64,000 nucleotides of DNA from Methylobacterium sp. W2 (GTDB taxonomy: Bacteria; Pseudomonadota; Alphaproteobacteria; Rhizobiales; Beijerinckiaceae), in assembly GCF_020662345.1 (NCBI RefSeq), contig NZ_VMOA01000001.1:1-64000 (forward strand). Reading direction: 5' to 3'. The stretch's first letter is position 1, and each line of letters opens with the position of its first letter. Under the pieces are notes generated by a model, which worked only from the letters and a program-made list of their open reading frames with translations, made no database searches and was not told the DNA's origin. Shown here piece after piece: positions 16,873 through 27,033 of the stretch. Both the position numbers and the translations under genes were made by a program.

Positions 16873-17892
16873 ATGACATTGACACGCCGCACCTTCGTCG
16901 CATCCAGCCTCGCCGCCCCTGCGATCCTGTCCCTGAGCGGAAGGGCGAGGGCGGCGACGATTCTGAAGATCTCGCACCAGTTCCCCGGCGGCACCATCGA
17001 CGAGGGCGACTTCCGCGATCGCATGTGCCGGAAGTTCGCTGCTCTCCTGGCCGAGCGCTCGAAGGGCGCGCTGGAGGTGCAGGTCTATCCGGGCTCGTCC
17101 CTGATGAAGACGAACGCCCAGTTCGGCGCCATGCGCAAGGGCGCCCTCGACATGAGCCTCTACCCGTCGCCCTATGCCGGGGGCGAGGTGGCTGAGATGA
17201 ACATCGGCCTGATGCCGGCGCTTGTGAGCTCCTACGAACAGGCCGTCGCCTGGAAGAAGGCGCCGGTCGGCCAGAAGATCACCGAGATTCTCGATTCGAA
17301 GGGCATCCTCCTCGTTTCCTGGGTCTGGCAATCGGGCGGCGTCGCCAGCCGCGAGCGTCCTCTCTACGCGCCCGCGGACGCCAAGGGCCTCAAGGTCCGC
17401 GGCGGATCTCGCGAGATGGACCTGATGATGAAGCAGGCCGGCGCGGCCACCCTGTCGATCCCCTCCAGCGAATCCTACGCCGCCATGCAGACCGGCGCCT
17501 GCGATGCGGTGATCACCTCGTCCACCAGCCTGATCTCGTTCCGCCTGGAGGAATTGTCGAAGTCCCTGACGTCGGGCCGCGAGCGCTCCTACTGGTTCAT
17601 GCTGGAGCCGATCATGATGTCGAAGATCGCGTTCGAGCGCCTGCCCAAGGACCAGCAGGATCTCATCATGGCGATCGGCGCCGAACTCGAGCCCTTCGGC
17701 CAGGCCGGCGCCAAGGCGGACGACACCAAGGTCGAGGAGATCTTCACCAAGGCCGGAGCCAAGGTCCAGAACCTCGACGAGAAGACGCTGGGCCAGTGGC
17801 GCGACATCGCCCGCGAGACCGCCTGGAAGGACTTCGCGGGCAAGTCGGCGAGCTGCGCCGAACTCCTCAAGCTGGCGGAGCAGGTGTCGTGA
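16873..17892 (+). CDS. TRAP transporter solute-binding protein, DctP family
   Basis: Periplasmic binding protein of a tripartite ATP-independent importer, which takes up carboxylates using the ion gradient. The 339-residue precursor has a twin-arginine-like TRRTFV followed by a hydrophobic core and a cleavage site after GRARA (about residue 27). The mature part begins ATILKISHQFPGG and contains the DctP features, including KGLKVRGGSREMD (carboxylate-binding Arg) and SSESYAAMQTGACDAV. The substrate is undefined. The stop codon overlaps the GTG of the small-permease gene (GTGA). Confidence 0.92.
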   Translation: MTLTRRTFVASSLAAPAILSLSGRARAATILKISHQFPGGTIDEGDFRDRMCRKFAALLAERSKGALEVQVYPGSSLMKTNAQFGAMRKGALDMSLYPSPYAGGEVAEMNIGLMPALVSSYEQAVAWKKAPVGQKITEILDSKGILLVSWVWQSGGVASRERPLYAPADAKGLKVRGGSREMDLMMKQAGAATLSIPSSESYAAMQTGACDAVITSSTSLISFRLEELSKSLTSGRERSYWFMLEPIMMSKIAFERLPKDQQDLIMAIGAELEPFGQAGAKADDTKVEEIFTKAGAKVQNLDEKTLGQWRDIARETAWKDFAGKSASCAELLKLAEQVS

Positions 17893-18533
17893 GCCACGCC
17901 TTCGACGCGGCCTCGGCCGCTTCAGAGACCGCCACGATGGCGCCCGAGCCCCGGATCCCCGGGATCCTCGGGCATCTCGACCGGGGCATGAAAGCCATCA
18001 ACCGGGTGATTATGCTGCTCGGCGGCATCGCCCTGGTCTGCGCCTGCCTCGTGCTCAGCTACAGCGTGATCGTGCGCTACGCCCTGCACGAGCCCACCGA
18101 CTGGCAGGACGAGATGGCGGTGTTCCTCATCGTGGGGGCCACCTTCTTCTCCGCCGCCGCCGTGCAGGCCCGGCGCGGCCACGTGGCGATCGAGGCCCTG
18201 AGCGGCCTGCTCTCGCCCCGCGTGAACCGGGCCCGCCTGCTGATGGCCGACATCGTCAGCATCGTGTTCGTCACCTTCTTCGCTTGGAAGAGCTGGACCC
18301 TGCTGCACGAGGCCTGGGTCGACGGCCAGGTCTCGCAATCCTCCTGGGGGCCGCCCCTGTGGATTCCCTATGCGCTCATGGCGATCGGGATGAGCTTCCT
18401 CGGCCTGCAATTCTTTCTGCAGATCGTCGAGGCGCTGACCTACGGCCCGCGCGCGGCCGGCTGGGCCAACCCGAAGGTCGGCCTCGGCGCCGATCTCAAC
18501 AAGACTCCTCTGAAGACGGGTAATCACCCATGA
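17889..18533 (+). CDS. TRAP transporter small permease, DctQ family
   Basis: The 214-residue inner-membrane protein has the four hydrophobic helices of DctQ. The first is VIMLLGGIALVCACLVLSY, and the conserved DWQDEMAVFLI segment lies after it. The N-terminal 35 residues are hydrophilic and cytoplasmic, and the last 25 are a polar tail. The GTG start at 17889 overlaps the DctP stop. Its own stop overlaps the ATG of the large permease. The tight overlaps show a single translationally coupled operon. Confidence 0.9.
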   Translation: MSHAFDAASAASETATMAPEPRIPGILGHLDRGMKAINRVIMLLGGIALVCACLVLSYSVIVRYALHEPTDWQDEMAVFLIVGATFFSAAAVQARRGHVAIEALSGLLSPRVNRARLLMADIVSIVFVTFFAWKSWTLLHEAWVDGQVSQSSWGPPLWIPYALMAIGMSFLGLQFFLQIVEALTYGPRAAGWANPKVGLGADLNKTPLKTGNHP

Positions 18534-19882
18534 GCGTCGCGGCCATCGGCTTCCTCTATGCGGGCGCGACGCTCAGCGCGATGCTCGCCGGCATCCCCAT
18601 CGCCTTCGCCCTGGGCTTCGTCGCCCTGGCCTTCATGTTCTTCTTCATGCCCGGCGCATCCCTCGATACGGTGGCGCAGAACGTCTACGAGGAGATGGCC
18701 TCGATCACCCTGCTGTCGATCCCGCTCTTCATCCTGAAGGGGGCAGCCATCGGCCGGTCGAAGGCAGGCCAGGACCTCTACTCGGCCATGCATGCCTGGA
18801 TGCACAAGATTCCGGGCGGCCTCGGCATCGCCAACGTCTTCGCCTGCGCTCTGTTCGCCGCCATGGCGGGGTCCTCGCCCGCCACCTGCTCGGCCATCGG
18901 CTCGGCAGGTATCCCGGAGATGAGGAAGCGCGGCTACTCGCCGGGCTTTGCCGCCGGTATCATCGCCGCGGGGGGCACGCTGGGCATCCTGCTGCCGCCC
19001 TCGATCACCATGATCCTTTACGCGGTCGCGGCCGAACAGTCGCTGGGACGCCTGTTCCTCGCCGGCATCGGGCCGGGCCTGCTGCTGGTCGGTCTGTTCG
19101 CCGCCTGGTCGGTCTACCGCTTCCGTGCGGAATACGCCGCCGCGAAGGACGCTTACGAGCGCCACGGTACCCCGTCGGCCATCCTGGCCGAGGACACCTA
19201 CAGCATGCGCCAGCGCTTCTCGACGCTGCCGCGCGTGCTGCCCTTCGTGATCCTGCTCACCGGCGTGATGGTGGCGCTCTACGGCGGCTACGCCACGCCC
19301 TCGGAAACGGCGGGCCTCGGCGGCCTCCTGGCGCTCGGCCTCATTGCCATCATCTACGGCGTCTGGCGCCCCAGGGACGTGAACCCGATCCTCGCGGCGA
19401 CCCTGCGGGAATCCACCATGCTGATGCTCATCATCGGCATGTCGCTCCTCTACGCCTACGTGATGAGCTACCTGCACATCTCGCAATCGGCGGCGGCCGC
19501 CATCGTGGCGATGCAGCTGTCGAAATGGGTGCTGCTGGTGACGATCCTCGGCCTCGTGATCCTGCTCGGCTTCTTCCTGCCGCCGGTCTCGATCATCCTG
19601 ATGACGGCCCCGATCATCCTGCCGCCGTTGAAGGCCGCCGGGTTCGACCTCGTCTGGTTCGGCGTGGTGATGACCATCACGATGGAGATGGGGCTGATCC
19701 ACCCGCCGGTGGGCCTCAACATCTTCGTCATCAAGAACATCGCCCCCGACATCCCGTTGAAAGACATCATCTGGGGTACCTTGCCCTTCGTGATCCTGAT
19801 GGCCGTGGCGATCCTGATCCTCTGCCTCGTTCCCGGCATCGCCATGTGGCTGCCAAACTGGCTGCTGCCCTCGACGCGGTGA
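18530..19882 (+). CDS. TRAP transporter large permease, DctM family
   Basis: The 450-residue transport subunit has about 12 membrane segments. Conserved DctM features are visible, such as GSSPATCSAIGSAGIPEM, GTLGILLPPSITMILY and PETAGLGGLLAL-like text (here PSETAGLGG), with PPVGLNIFVI near the end. The ATG overlaps the stop of the small permease (ATGA). It is the last gene of the operon and is followed by a hairpin before a convergent gene. Confidence 0.93.
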   Translation: MSVAAIGFLYAGATLSAMLAGIPIAFALGFVALAFMFFFMPGASLDTVAQNVYEEMASITLLSIPLFILKGAAIGRSKAGQDLYSAMHAWMHKIPGGLGIANVFACALFAAMAGSSPATCSAIGSAGIPEMRKRGYSPGFAAGIIAAGGTLGILLPPSITMILYAVAAEQSLGRLFLAGIGPGLLLVGLFAAWSVYRFRAEYAAAKDAYERHGTPSAILAEDTYSMRQRFSTLPRVLPFVILLTGVMVALYGGYATPSETAGLGGLLALGLIAIIYGVWRPRDVNPILAATLRESTMLMLIIGMSLLYAYVMSYLHISQSAAAAIVAMQLSKWVLLVTILGLVILLGFFLPPVSIILMTAPIILPPLKAAGFDLVWFGVVMTITMEMGLIHPPVGLNIFVIKNIAPDIPLKDIIWGTLPFVILMAVAILILCLVPGIAMWLPNWLLPSTR

Positions 19883-19895
19883 CGGGAGACATCCA

Positions 19896-19931
19896 CACGG
19901 TCCCCTGCCCATCCAGGGGAAGGGGGCCGTG
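19896..19931. terminator. Candidate terminator after the TRAP operon
   Basis: Two nested stems: CACGG (19896-19900) with CCGTG (19927-19931), and CCCCTG (19902-19907) with CAGGGG (19914-19919). It starts 13 bases after the DctM stop and lies before the convergent LOG-family gene. There is no T-run. Confidence 0.45.
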
Positions 19932-19970
19932 CCGTACGCTAAGGGGTGATGCGGCGAAACCGACGTGCGG

Positions 19971-20567
19971 TCAGAGCCGCTCAGTCACGAAAGCCTCTGC
20001 CTCCGGCGAGGTCTCCGATGATTGGCTCTGCAGCAGGCCGATGACTTCGGTGGCGTCCTTGGCCACGAGGTAGTTCAACTCCAGCCCCTCGCGGATGAAG
20101 CCCTGGTCACGCATGTGGTCGAGGAGGGTCAGCAGTGGCGTCCAGAACTCGGCGATCGAGAGCAGCAGGATTGGCTTCTTGTGCTGGCCGAGCTGCGCCC
20201 AGGTGAGCTGCTCCACCAGTTCTTCCAGGGTGCCGATGCCGCCGGGCAGGGCGACGAAGGCATCGGAGCGCTCGAACATCAGCCGCTTGCGGGTATGCAT
20301 GTCGCCGACGACGATGGTCTCCTGAATGGCATCCAGCATCCGCTCGCGCGATTTCAGGAAGTCGGGGATGATGCCGGTGACATGGCCGCCGGCATCGAGC
20401 ACCGCCTGTGCCACCGTGCCCATCAGCCCGACATTGCCGCCGCCATAGACGAGGCCGAGCCCGGCTTCCGCCAGGGCGCGGCCAAGCGCCGCCGCGGCCT
20501 CGGCGAAGGCTGGATCACCGCCGAAGCCCGAGCCGCAATAGACGCAGACGTTTTTCACCGGGGCCAT
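19971..20567 (-). CDS. LOG-family protein (cytokinin riboside 5'-monophosphate phosphoribohydrolase type)
   Basis: LOG-family enzymes hydrolyse nucleoside monophosphates such as cytokinin ribotides, releasing the base. The 198-residue Rossmann-like protein has YGGGNVGLMG and the family signature PGGIGTLEEL with the catalytic Glu, and an Arg in the TRKRLMFERSDAF segment. The start ATG 20567 (MAPVKNVCVYCGS) fits the usual family start. A plant-associated Methylobacterium could use such an enzyme to make free cytokinins, but many bacteria carry it for nucleotide housekeeping. Confidence 0.9.
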   Translation of the reverse strand: MAPVKNVCVYCGSGFGGDPAFAEAAAALGRALAEAGLGLVYGGGNVGLMGTVAQAVLDAGGHVTGIIPDFLKSRERMLDAIQETIVVGDMHTRKRLMFERSDAFVALPGGIGTLEELVEQLTWAQLGQHKKPILLLSIAEFWTPLLTLLDHMRDQGFIREGLELNYLVAKDATEVIGLLQSQSSETSPEAEAFVTERL

Positions 20568-20782
20568 GCCGAGCCTCCCCAGATGAGGGGCAGGGAGGCG
20601 CCATCCCGGGGCCAAACTGCTGATTTCGTGAATGATCCCGCCTTTCGGGGGGAGGCGCGATTTGGTGTTGAGATCATGTCGGCTAGTATGTCGCCATCAA
20701 TCGACGTTTTGTCGACAGCCAGAGTCGAAACCCGACGATGTTATCTGCCGCAAAGTCGAAGGATTTGAGGAGCGGGGGTGCC

Positions 20783-22381
20783 ATGACGGCGCAGTGGCGG
20801 CGAGGCCTGATTCTCGCGGGCGGTGGCCTGCTGGCCGGATTCGCTCTGGTCGTCGTTTTCTTCGGCACGAGCGAGTTGTCCAAGCGCGCGCAGGGCGACA
20901 AGCCGCCCGTAGCCGCGGCGGCGCTGCCTCAGCCGAAGGAGACCAGCACACCCGAATCGCGGGCCGCGGAATCGCCCGCCGCCGCCGGCTCGCCGGTGAC
21001 TCCTCCGGCCCGCCGCGAGGAGGGGGCTTCGACGACGCCGGGAAAGTCCTCGTCGGGGGCAAGGGGCGCCACCGGGCAGACGGGCAACCCGCCCGCCGTG
21101 CAGGATCAGGCGCAGGCTCCGACCTTCGACATCATCCGCGTCGAGCCCACGGGCGAGACCGTGATCGCCGGCCGCGGAACGCCCAACACCACCGTGGAGA
21201 TGCTGCGCGACAACCATCCGATTGCCCGTGCGCTCATCGACCCGTCAGGACAGTTTGCCATCGTCCCGCCTGCGCTCCCCGCCGGTAGCAGCGAGATCAC
21301 CCTGAGTTCCATCGGGGCCGACGGCCAGGGCCGGCAGGCGCGAGAGACCGTCATGGTGGTGGTCTCCGCCGACCGCACCACCAAGCCGCTCATCGCCCTG
21401 ACGTCCCCCGACAAACCCACCGTCGTCCTGTCGCAGCCGGATCGTCCGACGGATGCGGCTTCGGCCAAAGCGGTCGGCGCTGGTCCGAAGGGCGCCGGTC
21501 CGGACAAGTCCGGCGGTGCGGCCCGCGCCTCCGCCGATCCCGCGAAGGCGAATGGCGCGGTTGCCGTCAGGCCCGAGGCGGCCAGTCCCGACTCGTCCGG
21601 CTCGCAGAAGCCGGATGCCGTGCCGGTGAAGGTCGTCAGCGTCGATGCGGAGGAGGGCGGGCGTCTCTTCATCACCGGGCAGGCGCCGGCCGGTGCCACC
21701 GTCCGCCTCTACATCAACGACGCCCAGATCGCGCCCGGCAGCGTCGGCGCCGACGGGCGGGTCTCGTTCACGATCGGGCGCGGGGTCGCCCCCGGCGATT
21801 ACCGGATCCGCATCGATCAGGTGGATCCGGTCTCGGGCAAGGTGAAGAACCGCTCCGAAGTCGCCTTCTCGATGCCGCCTGCGGCAAAGCCCGTGGTCGG
21901 CTTGGGACAGGATGCGGCGCCGTCGACTCTCGCAGCCAAGCCGTCGCCGAGTGCGGCGCTGGCGGCGAGGCCGCATGCCAAATCCTCGCCGGTCCTTGCC
22001 TCTCCCCTCGGTCGCCCGGCCCAGGGGGCGCCCCAGGATGCCTCGCCGAGCACACCGGCCTCTGCCATGACGATGGGCCGGTCGCAGCCGAGCCCCACGA
22101 CCGACGAAGCCGGCGCAAAAGCGGTCTCGGCCTTGGCGATCCAGCCCTCGGCCGCACCGCAAGGCGTGTTCGTGCCGGAGATCAACACCGCCCGGATCAC
22201 CCGCGGCGACAGCCTGTGGCAGATCAGCCGTCGTGTTTACGGCAAGGGTACCCGCTACACGGTGATCTTCGACGCCAACCAGCCGCAGATCCGCAACCCG
22301 GACCTGATCTATCCCGGCCAGATATTCGTCGTCCCGTCCGAGAGCGCGTCCACGCTGCCGCAGGACAAGCGACGCAGCTAA
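20783..22381 (+). CDS. LysM-domain membrane-anchored protein
   Basis: The 532-residue protein has one N-terminal membrane helix (about residues 8-29, LILAGGGLLAGFALVVVFFG), a long Pro/Ala/Ser/Lys-rich region, and two Ig/carboxypeptidase-like modules. These are near 118-200 (VEPTGETVIAGRGTPNTTVE) and 285-370 (GGRLFITGQAPAGATVRLYI). A C-terminal LysM domain at about 472-525 (RGDSLWQISRRVYG ... IYPGQIFVVP) would bind peptidoglycan glycans. The layout suggests a periplasm-spanning envelope protein. The start ATG 20783 has a GAGGAGCGG ribosome site; an in-frame ATG at 20738 would add 15 residues. The catalytic function, if any, is unknown. Confidence 0.86.
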   Translation: MTAQWRRGLILAGGGLLAGFALVVVFFGTSELSKRAQGDKPPVAAAALPQPKETSTPESRAAESPAAAGSPVTPPARREEGASTTPGKSSSGARGATGQTGNPPAVQDQAQAPTFDIIRVEPTGETVIAGRGTPNTTVEMLRDNHPIARALIDPSGQFAIVPPALPAGSSEITLSSIGADGQGRQARETVMVVVSADRTTKPLIALTSPDKPTVVLSQPDRPTDAASAKAVGAGPKGAGPDKSGGAARASADPAKANGAVAVRPEAASPDSSGSQKPDAVPVKVVSVDAEEGGRLFITGQAPAGATVRLYINDAQIAPGSVGADGRVSFTIGRGVAPGDYRIRIDQVDPVSGKVKNRSEVAFSMPPAAKPVVGLGQDAAPSTLAAKPSPSAALAARPHAKSSPVLASPLGRPAQGAPQDASPSTPASAMTMGRSQPSPTTDEAGAKAVSALAIQPSAAPQGVFVPEINTARITRGDSLWQISRRVYGKGTRYTVIFDANQPQIRNPDLIYPGQIFVVPSESASTLPQDKRRS

Positions 22382-22503
22382 GCCGCGACCGCGCATCCTG
22401 CATCCCGGCCCTGCGCCGCCGGGCGACTGTCTGGAACGGTTCGAGGGACTATATCCGGAGCTGAATTCGACCGCTCCCGGTTCACCTGCCCGAGTTTGCC
22501 TGA

Positions 22504-24471
22504 ATGAGCACCGATCCCACCTCCGTGGCGGGCGGCGGCACGATGCCGCCCGAACGCCCCGGCCTGTTCGCCACCTATCGGCGCCTGTGGCCCTACCTCT
22601 GGCCCCATACCCGGCCGGACCTCCAGCGGCGCGTCTTCCTCGCCTTCGGCCTCCTCCTCGTCGCGAAATTCGTGACGATGCTGACGCCCTTCACCTTCAA
22701 ATGGGCGACGGACGCCCTGGTGGCGGCGGTGGGGGACAAGGACGGCCTCGGTGCCACGCTCCCCACGGGCCTGTTCGCGGCACCGATGCTGATGATCGGG
22801 CTCTACGGCCTGTCTCGGGTGATCATGGCCGTACTCACCCAGGTGCGCGATGGGCTCTTCGCCAAGGTGGCGATGCATGCGGTGCGCCGCCTCGCGCTCC
22901 AGACCTTCGAGCACATGCACCGGCTCTCCCTGCGCTTCCACCTCGAGCGCAAGACCGGCGGCCTCACCCGCGTGCTGGAGCGCGGGCGCGGCGGCATCGA
23001 GGAACTCTCGCGCCTGATGGTGCTGACGCTGGTCCCCACCATCGTCGAGTTCCTCCTCGTCATCGGCGTCCTCGCCTACGAATTCGACTGGCTCTACTCG
23101 TTCGTTGTCTTCGTCATGGTGGTGGCCTATCTCGCCTTCACCTGGAAGGCGACGCAATGGCGGATCGAAATCCGTCGGCGGATGAACAACTCGGATACCG
23201 ACGCCAACACCAAGGCGGTGGATTCGCTGCTGAACTTCGAGACGGTGAAGTATTTCGGCGCGGAAGCGCGCGAGGCCGAGCGTTACGACGGCTCCATGGC
23301 GAAATACGAGAAGGCCTCGACCCAGACCTACGTCTCGCTCGCGGTGCTCAATGCCGGCCAGGCCCTGATCTTCACCATCGGCATGACCGTGGTGATGTGG
23401 CTCGCGGCACGGGACATCATGGCCGGCCGCACGACGCTCGGCGGGTTCGTCCTCGTCAATACGATGCTGGTGCAGCTCTCGATGCCGCTCAACTTCATGG
23501 GCATGATCTACCGCGAGATCAAACAGGCGTTGATCGACATCGACGACATGTTCCAGATCCTGCATCGCAACCCGGAGATCGCCGATAGGCCGGGCGCGAA
23601 ACCCCTCGCCGTTTCGGCCGGCGTGGTCCGGTTCGAGGACGTGCGCTTCGCCTACGATCCTGCGCGGCCGATCCTGCGCGGCGTCAGCTTCGAAGTGCCG
23701 GCCGGGCGTACCATCGCCATCGTCGGTCCGTCGGGGGCCGGCAAGTCGACACTGTCGCGGCTGCTGTTCCGGTTCTACGAGCCGCAATCGGGGCGCATTC
23801 TCATCGACGGCCAGGACATTGCAGGTGTCGAACAGGGAAGTCTTCGGGCCGCCATCGGCATGGTCCCGCAGGACACCGTGCTGTTCAACGACACGATCGG
23901 CTACAACATCCGCTACGGTCAGTGGGACGCGGGCGACGGGGAAGTCCGTGAGGCCGCCCGCCTTGCCCAGATCGACCGCTTCGTCTCCTCCCTGCCGGAG
24001 GGCTATGATACCCCGGTGGGCGAGCGCGGGCTGAAGCTGTCGGGCGGCGAGAAGCAGCGCGTCGCCATTGCGCGCACGATTCTAAAGGGACCACCAATCC
24101 TGGTCCTCGACGAGGCGACCTCGGCGCTCGATTCCTTTACCGAACGCGAGATCCAGGACGCGCTCGACAAGGTCAGCCGTGGCCGCACCACCCTCGTCAT
24201 CGCCCACCGCCTGTCGACAGTCGTCAATGCCGACGAGATCATCGTGCTCGACCGTGGCGTGATCGTCGAGCGCGGCGACCATCAGACGTTGCTCGATCTC
24301 GGCGGTGTCTACGCCTCGCTCTGGAGCCGCCAGCGCGAGGCCGACGAGGCCCGCGAGATCCTCAAGCGGGCGGAGGAGCGGCGGGCCGACGAGGAGGTGT
24401 CACCCTCCGCCGTGCAGGCCATTCCTCAGCCGAAAAGGCCCGTCGTTCCTGAGCCGATGCCCGCGGAATAG
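22504..24471 (+). CDS. ABC exporter, Atm1/HMT1 type (fused membrane and ATPase domains)
   Basis: A 655-residue half-transporter with an N-terminal six-helix membrane domain (about 40-330) and a C-terminal ATPase. The ATPase shows Walker [10 protein letters not shown], signature [14 protein letters not shown], Walker [12 protein letters not shown] and switch His in VIAHRLST. The membrane domain has the Atm1 hallmarks [15 protein letters not shown] and [21 protein letters not shown]. Relatives in mitochondria and alphaproteobacteria export glutathione-linked sulfur or metal species. Its ATG is 122 bases after the LysM gene. It is followed by 209 bases that contain the promoter of the next operon. 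Confidence 0.92.
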   Translation: MSTDPTSVAGGGTMPPERPGLFATYRRLWPYLWPHTRPDLQRRVFLAFGLLLVAKFVTMLTPFTFKWATDALVAAVGDKDGLGATLPTGLFAAPMLMIGLYGLSRVIMAVLTQVRDGLFAKVAMHAVRRLALQTFEHMHRLSLRFHLERKTGGLTRVLERGRGGIEELSRLMVLTLVPTIVEFLLVIGVLAYEFDWLYSFVVFVMVVAYLAFTWKATQWRIEIRRRMNNSDTDANTKAVDSLLNFETVKYFGAEAREAERYDGSMAKYEKASTQTYVSLAVLNAGQALIFTIGMTVVMWLAARDIMAGRTTLGGFVLVNTMLVQLSMPLNFMGMIYREIKQALIDIDDMFQILHRNPEIADRPGAKPLAVSAGVVRFEDVRFAYDPARPILRGVSFEVPAGRTIAIVGPSGAGKSTLSRLLFRFYEPQSGRILIDGQDIAGVEQGSLRAAIGMVPQDTVLFNDTIGYNIRYGQWDAGDGEVREAARLAQIDRFVSSLPEGYDTPVGERGLKLSGGEKQRVAIARTILKGPPILVLDEATSALDSFTEREIQDALDKVSRGRTTLVIAHRLSTVVNADEIIVLDRGVIVERGDHQTLLDLGGVYASLWSRQREADEAREILKRAEERRADEEVSPSAVQAIPQPKRPVVPEPMPAE

Positions 24472-24621
24472 GGCATCGGCAGAGGGGCATGGCTGTGCGC
24501 AATCATCAGGTGCCATAGCCTCGGTGCCGTGACTGCTCCAGATTGACGGCGGTAAGCAAGTCCATTTACCGATATTTCATGCCGACTTGCTGCCCTCATT
24601 AACTACCTGTCCCGATTGAGC

Positions 24622-24649
24622 TTGACCGGCATGATCACTGCGATATTTT
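24622..24649 (+). promoter_or_regulatory. Candidate sigma-70-type promoter of the carrier-protein operon
   Basis: TTGACC (24622-24627) and TATTTT (24644-24649) are spaced by 16 bases, in a local AT-rich patch that also contains a short inverted repeat ATATTT/AAATAT. It lies 31 bases upstream of the acyl carrier protein start. Confidence 0.35.
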
Positions 24650-24680
24650 CGGAGAAATATTACGTAAAAGGCGCGGCAAC

Positions 24681-24935
24681 ATGGTGCTTCCCGAAGATAT
24701 CCGCGAAACGCTCAAAAGCGTCGCGGCCTTGTCCGAAGTGATCGACAGTCTCGGTGAGGACGACAACCTGTTCGACAAAGGTCTGGATTCGTTCGGCTCC
24801 GTACAGCTGATGCTCGCCCTCGAAGAACGCTACAACATCGAGTTCCCCGACAGCCTCCTCAACCGACGCTCCTTCTCCACCATCCGCATCATCGTGGAGA
24901 CGGTGAGCAAGCTGACCGTTTCGGCTGCGGCATGA
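24681..24935 (+). CDS. Acyl/aminoacyl carrier protein
   Basis: An 84-residue carrier protein. GLDSFGS at residues 34-40 holds the phosphopantetheine attachment Ser37, within the usual four-helix pattern (LMLALEERYNIEFPD as helix II and loop). It is not the housekeeping AcpP: residues such as FGS in place of LDTVE, and the setting beside an amino acid:carrier-protein ligase, indicate a dedicated carrier. Its stop overlaps the next ATG (ATGA). It is the first gene of a six-gene unit. No phosphopantetheinyl transferase gene is in the window, so activation must come from elsewhere. Confidence 0.92.
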   Translation: MVLPEDIRETLKSVAALSEVIDSLGEDDNLFDKGLDSFGSVQLMLALEERYNIEFPDSLLNRRSFSTIRIIVETVSKLTVSAAA

Positions 24936-26095
24936 ACGCTGTCGCAATCCGCGCCAAGCGGGTCGCGGCTGTCGCTGCCCTCCATGCCGACGATGTCGAC
25001 CGTGAGGCCCGCTTCCCCGCCGAGGCCGTGGCGGCCCTCAAGGCGGAACGCCTGCTCGGGATGCAGATCCCGATGCAGTTCGGCGGCGAGAGCGCCAGCC
25101 TGTCGCAGATCGCCGAGGTCTGCTTCACCCTGTCCCAGGCCTGTACGGCGGCGGCGATGGTCTTCGCCATGCATCAGATCAAGGTCGCGAGCCTCGTCTC
25201 GCACGGCCTCGACAGCGAGTGGCACTGTGCCCTGATGGAAGGGGTGGCGGGCGATCAGCTCCTCTTCGCCTCGGCCACCACCGAGGGCGGCATCGGCGGC
25301 GACCTGCGCAACAGCCTGTGCGCGGTTGAGACGGTGGGCGACGTGTTCCATTTCGCCAAGGACGCCACCGTCATATCCTACGGTGCCCACGCCGACGTGA
25401 TCCTGGCCACCGGCCGCCGTCATCCGGACGCGGCCTCGTCGGATCAGGTCCTCGTTGCGCTGATGAAGGGACAGATGACCCTGGAGCGCACCAGCACCTG
25501 GGACACGCTGGGCATGCGCGGCACCTGCAGCGACGGGTTCAAACTCGAGGCGCGCCACGTACCGGTGGCGCAGATCCTGCCGAAACCCTTCGCCGAGATC
25601 GCGGCGCAATCGATGCTCGCCTCGTCGCACCTGCTCTGGAGCAGTGTCTGGTTCGGCATCGCCAGCCATGCCCTCGATAGGGCAAGAGCCTATGTCCAGG
25701 GCGAAGCCCGGCGCCGGCCGGGTCAGGTTCCCCCCGGCGCCCTGCGTCTGGCAGAGGCCGCCAACGAACTTCAGGCCATGAAGGGGATGGTGATCGCCGC
25801 CCTCAAACGCTACGAGGCCGCGCAGGGCGACGCGGACGAGCTCGGCTCCATCGGGTTCGCCGTCATGCTCAACAACGTGAAGACGACGATCTCGGCGAAA
25901 TCCGTCGACATCGTCCAGCGTGCGTTGGGGATCGTCGGGCTCTCCGGCTACAAGAACGGCACCCCGTTCAGCCTCGGCCGGCAACTGCGCGACGTGCTGT
26001 CGGCGCCGCTGATGATCAACAACGACCGCATCCTCGCGAACACCGCAAACCTCCTGCTGGTGCAGAAGGGCGGGGCGCAGCTCCTGAGCGCATGA
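24932..26095 (+). CDS. Acyl-CoA dehydrogenase-like flavoprotein
   Basis: The 387-residue protein has the acyl-CoA dehydrogenase fold. The helical N-domain has [27 protein letters not shown], written here as a run around residues 27-50. The beta domain has [14 protein letters not shown] and [15 protein letters not shown], and the C-terminal helical domain ends in [16 protein letters not shown]. The catalytic-base and CoA-contact regions differ from classical fatty acid enzymes. Wedged between a carrier protein and an amino acid:carrier-protein ligase, it probably oxidises an aminoacyl group held on the carrier, as the prolyl-carrier dehydrogenases of pyrrole biosynthesis do. This role is inferred. 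It overlaps both neighbours by four bases. Confidence 0.87.
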   Translation: MNAVAIRAKRVAAVAALHADDVDREARFPAEAVAALKAERLLGMQIPMQFGGESASLSQIAEVCFTLSQACTAAAMVFAMHQIKVASLVSHGLDSEWHCALMEGVAGDQLLFASATTEGGIGGDLRNSLCAVETVGDVFHFAKDATVISYGAHADVILATGRRHPDAASSDQVLVALMKGQMTLERTSTWDTLGMRGTCSDGFKLEARHVPVAQILPKPFAEIAAQSMLASSHLLWSSVWFGIASHALDRARAYVQGEARRRPGQVPPGALRLAEAANELQAMKGMVIAALKRYEAAQGDADELGSIGFAVMLNNVKTTISAKSVDIVQRALGIVGLSGYKNGTPFSLGRQLRDVLSAPLMINNDRILANTANLLLVQKGGAQLLSA

Positions 26096-27030
26096 TGGAC
26101 CAGATTCCCGCCCTCGATCCCGTATCCGGGCCGCGCTCCTTGCTGGACCGGCTCTTCGACCAGGGTCTCCTCATTCGCACCGGCGTCGATGGGCTCTACG
26201 GGCGCAGCGGCGATTTCGAGAGCGTGGTCGAGGCCGTGGATCGGATCGCCACCCGGCTCGGCGCCGGCGACGGGGCCGAATCCCTGCGCTTCCCGCCCGG
26301 CATGAGCCGCCCGGCCTTCGAGCGCAGCGGCTACCTCAAGGGGTTTCCGAACCTCGCCGGCACCATCCACTGCTTCTGCGGTAACGATGCTGATCACGCC
26401 CGGCTGCTGGCCTGCATCGAGGCCGGCACCGATTGGACCGGCGGCCAGGCCGCCAGCGAGATCGTTCTGACGCCCGCCGCCTGCTACCCGCTCTACCCGG
26501 TGGCCGCCGCGCGTGGGGCGCTGCCCGAAGGCGGGTTGCTGTTCGACCTGCAATCCTACTGCTTCCGGCACGAGCCCTCGCTCGAGCCGACGCGGATGCA
26601 GATGTTCCGCATGCGCGAATACGTCCGCATGGGCAGCCCCGATCAGGTGCTCGCCTTCCGCGAGCTTTGGCTGGAACGCGGCACCGCGATGATGCGCGAA
26701 CTCGGCCTGCCGATCGCGGTGGATCCGGCCAACGATCCGTTTTTCGGCCGCGCCGGGCGCATGCTCGCCAACAACCAGCGGGCGCAGGGGTTGAAGTTCG
26801 AACTCAACGTGCCGGTGAACAGCGAGGACAAGCCCACCGCTTGCCTCAGCTTCAACTATCACCAGGACCATTTCGGCATGATCTGGGACATCCGGCAGGC
26901 CGATGGCGAGGTCGCGCACACCGCCTGCGTCGGGTTCGGGCTTGAGCGGATCACCCTGGCGCTGCTCCGCCATCACGGCCTCGACATTACGGCGTGGCCC
27001 GACGCCGTGCGCGACCGGCTCTGGGGCTAG
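26092..27030 (+). CDS. Amino acid--[carrier protein] ligase (class II aminoacyl-tRNA synthetase homologue)
   Basis: This family resembles the catalytic core of archaeal-type seryl-tRNA synthetase but lacks the tRNA-binding domain. It activates a small amino acid with ATP and loads it on a carrier protein. The 312-residue protein shows motif 2 around [19 protein letters not shown] (Arg159, Glu161) and motif 3 as [11 protein letters not shown] (Arg286). Candidate zinc ligands are Cys94 or Cys96 (IHCFCG), Glu161 and Cys279 (HTACVGFG), matching the Cys-Glu-Cys zinc site of the family. Gly or Ala is the usual substrate in characterised homologues, but specificity here is unknown. The adjacent carrier gene is the likely partner. 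Confidence 0.92.
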   Translation: MMDQIPALDPVSGPRSLLDRLFDQGLLIRTGVDGLYGRSGDFESVVEAVDRIATRLGAGDGAESLRFPPGMSRPAFERSGYLKGFPNLAGTIHCFCGNDADHARLLACIEAGTDWTGGQAASEIVLTPAACYPLYPVAAARGALPEGGLLFDLQSYCFRHEPSLEPTRMQMFRMREYVRMGSPDQVLAFRELWLERGTAMMRELGLPIAVDPANDPFFGRAGRMLANNQRAQGLKFELNVPVNSEDKPTACLSFNYHQDHFGMIWDIRQADGEVAHTACVGFGLERITLALLRHHGLDITAWPDAVRDRLWG

Positions 27031-27033
27031 AAG

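Noticed and set aside
18524..19912. Long minus-strand frame over the DctM gene
   Set aside because: Its product is His/Gln/Asp-rich filler opposite a well-formed transporter.
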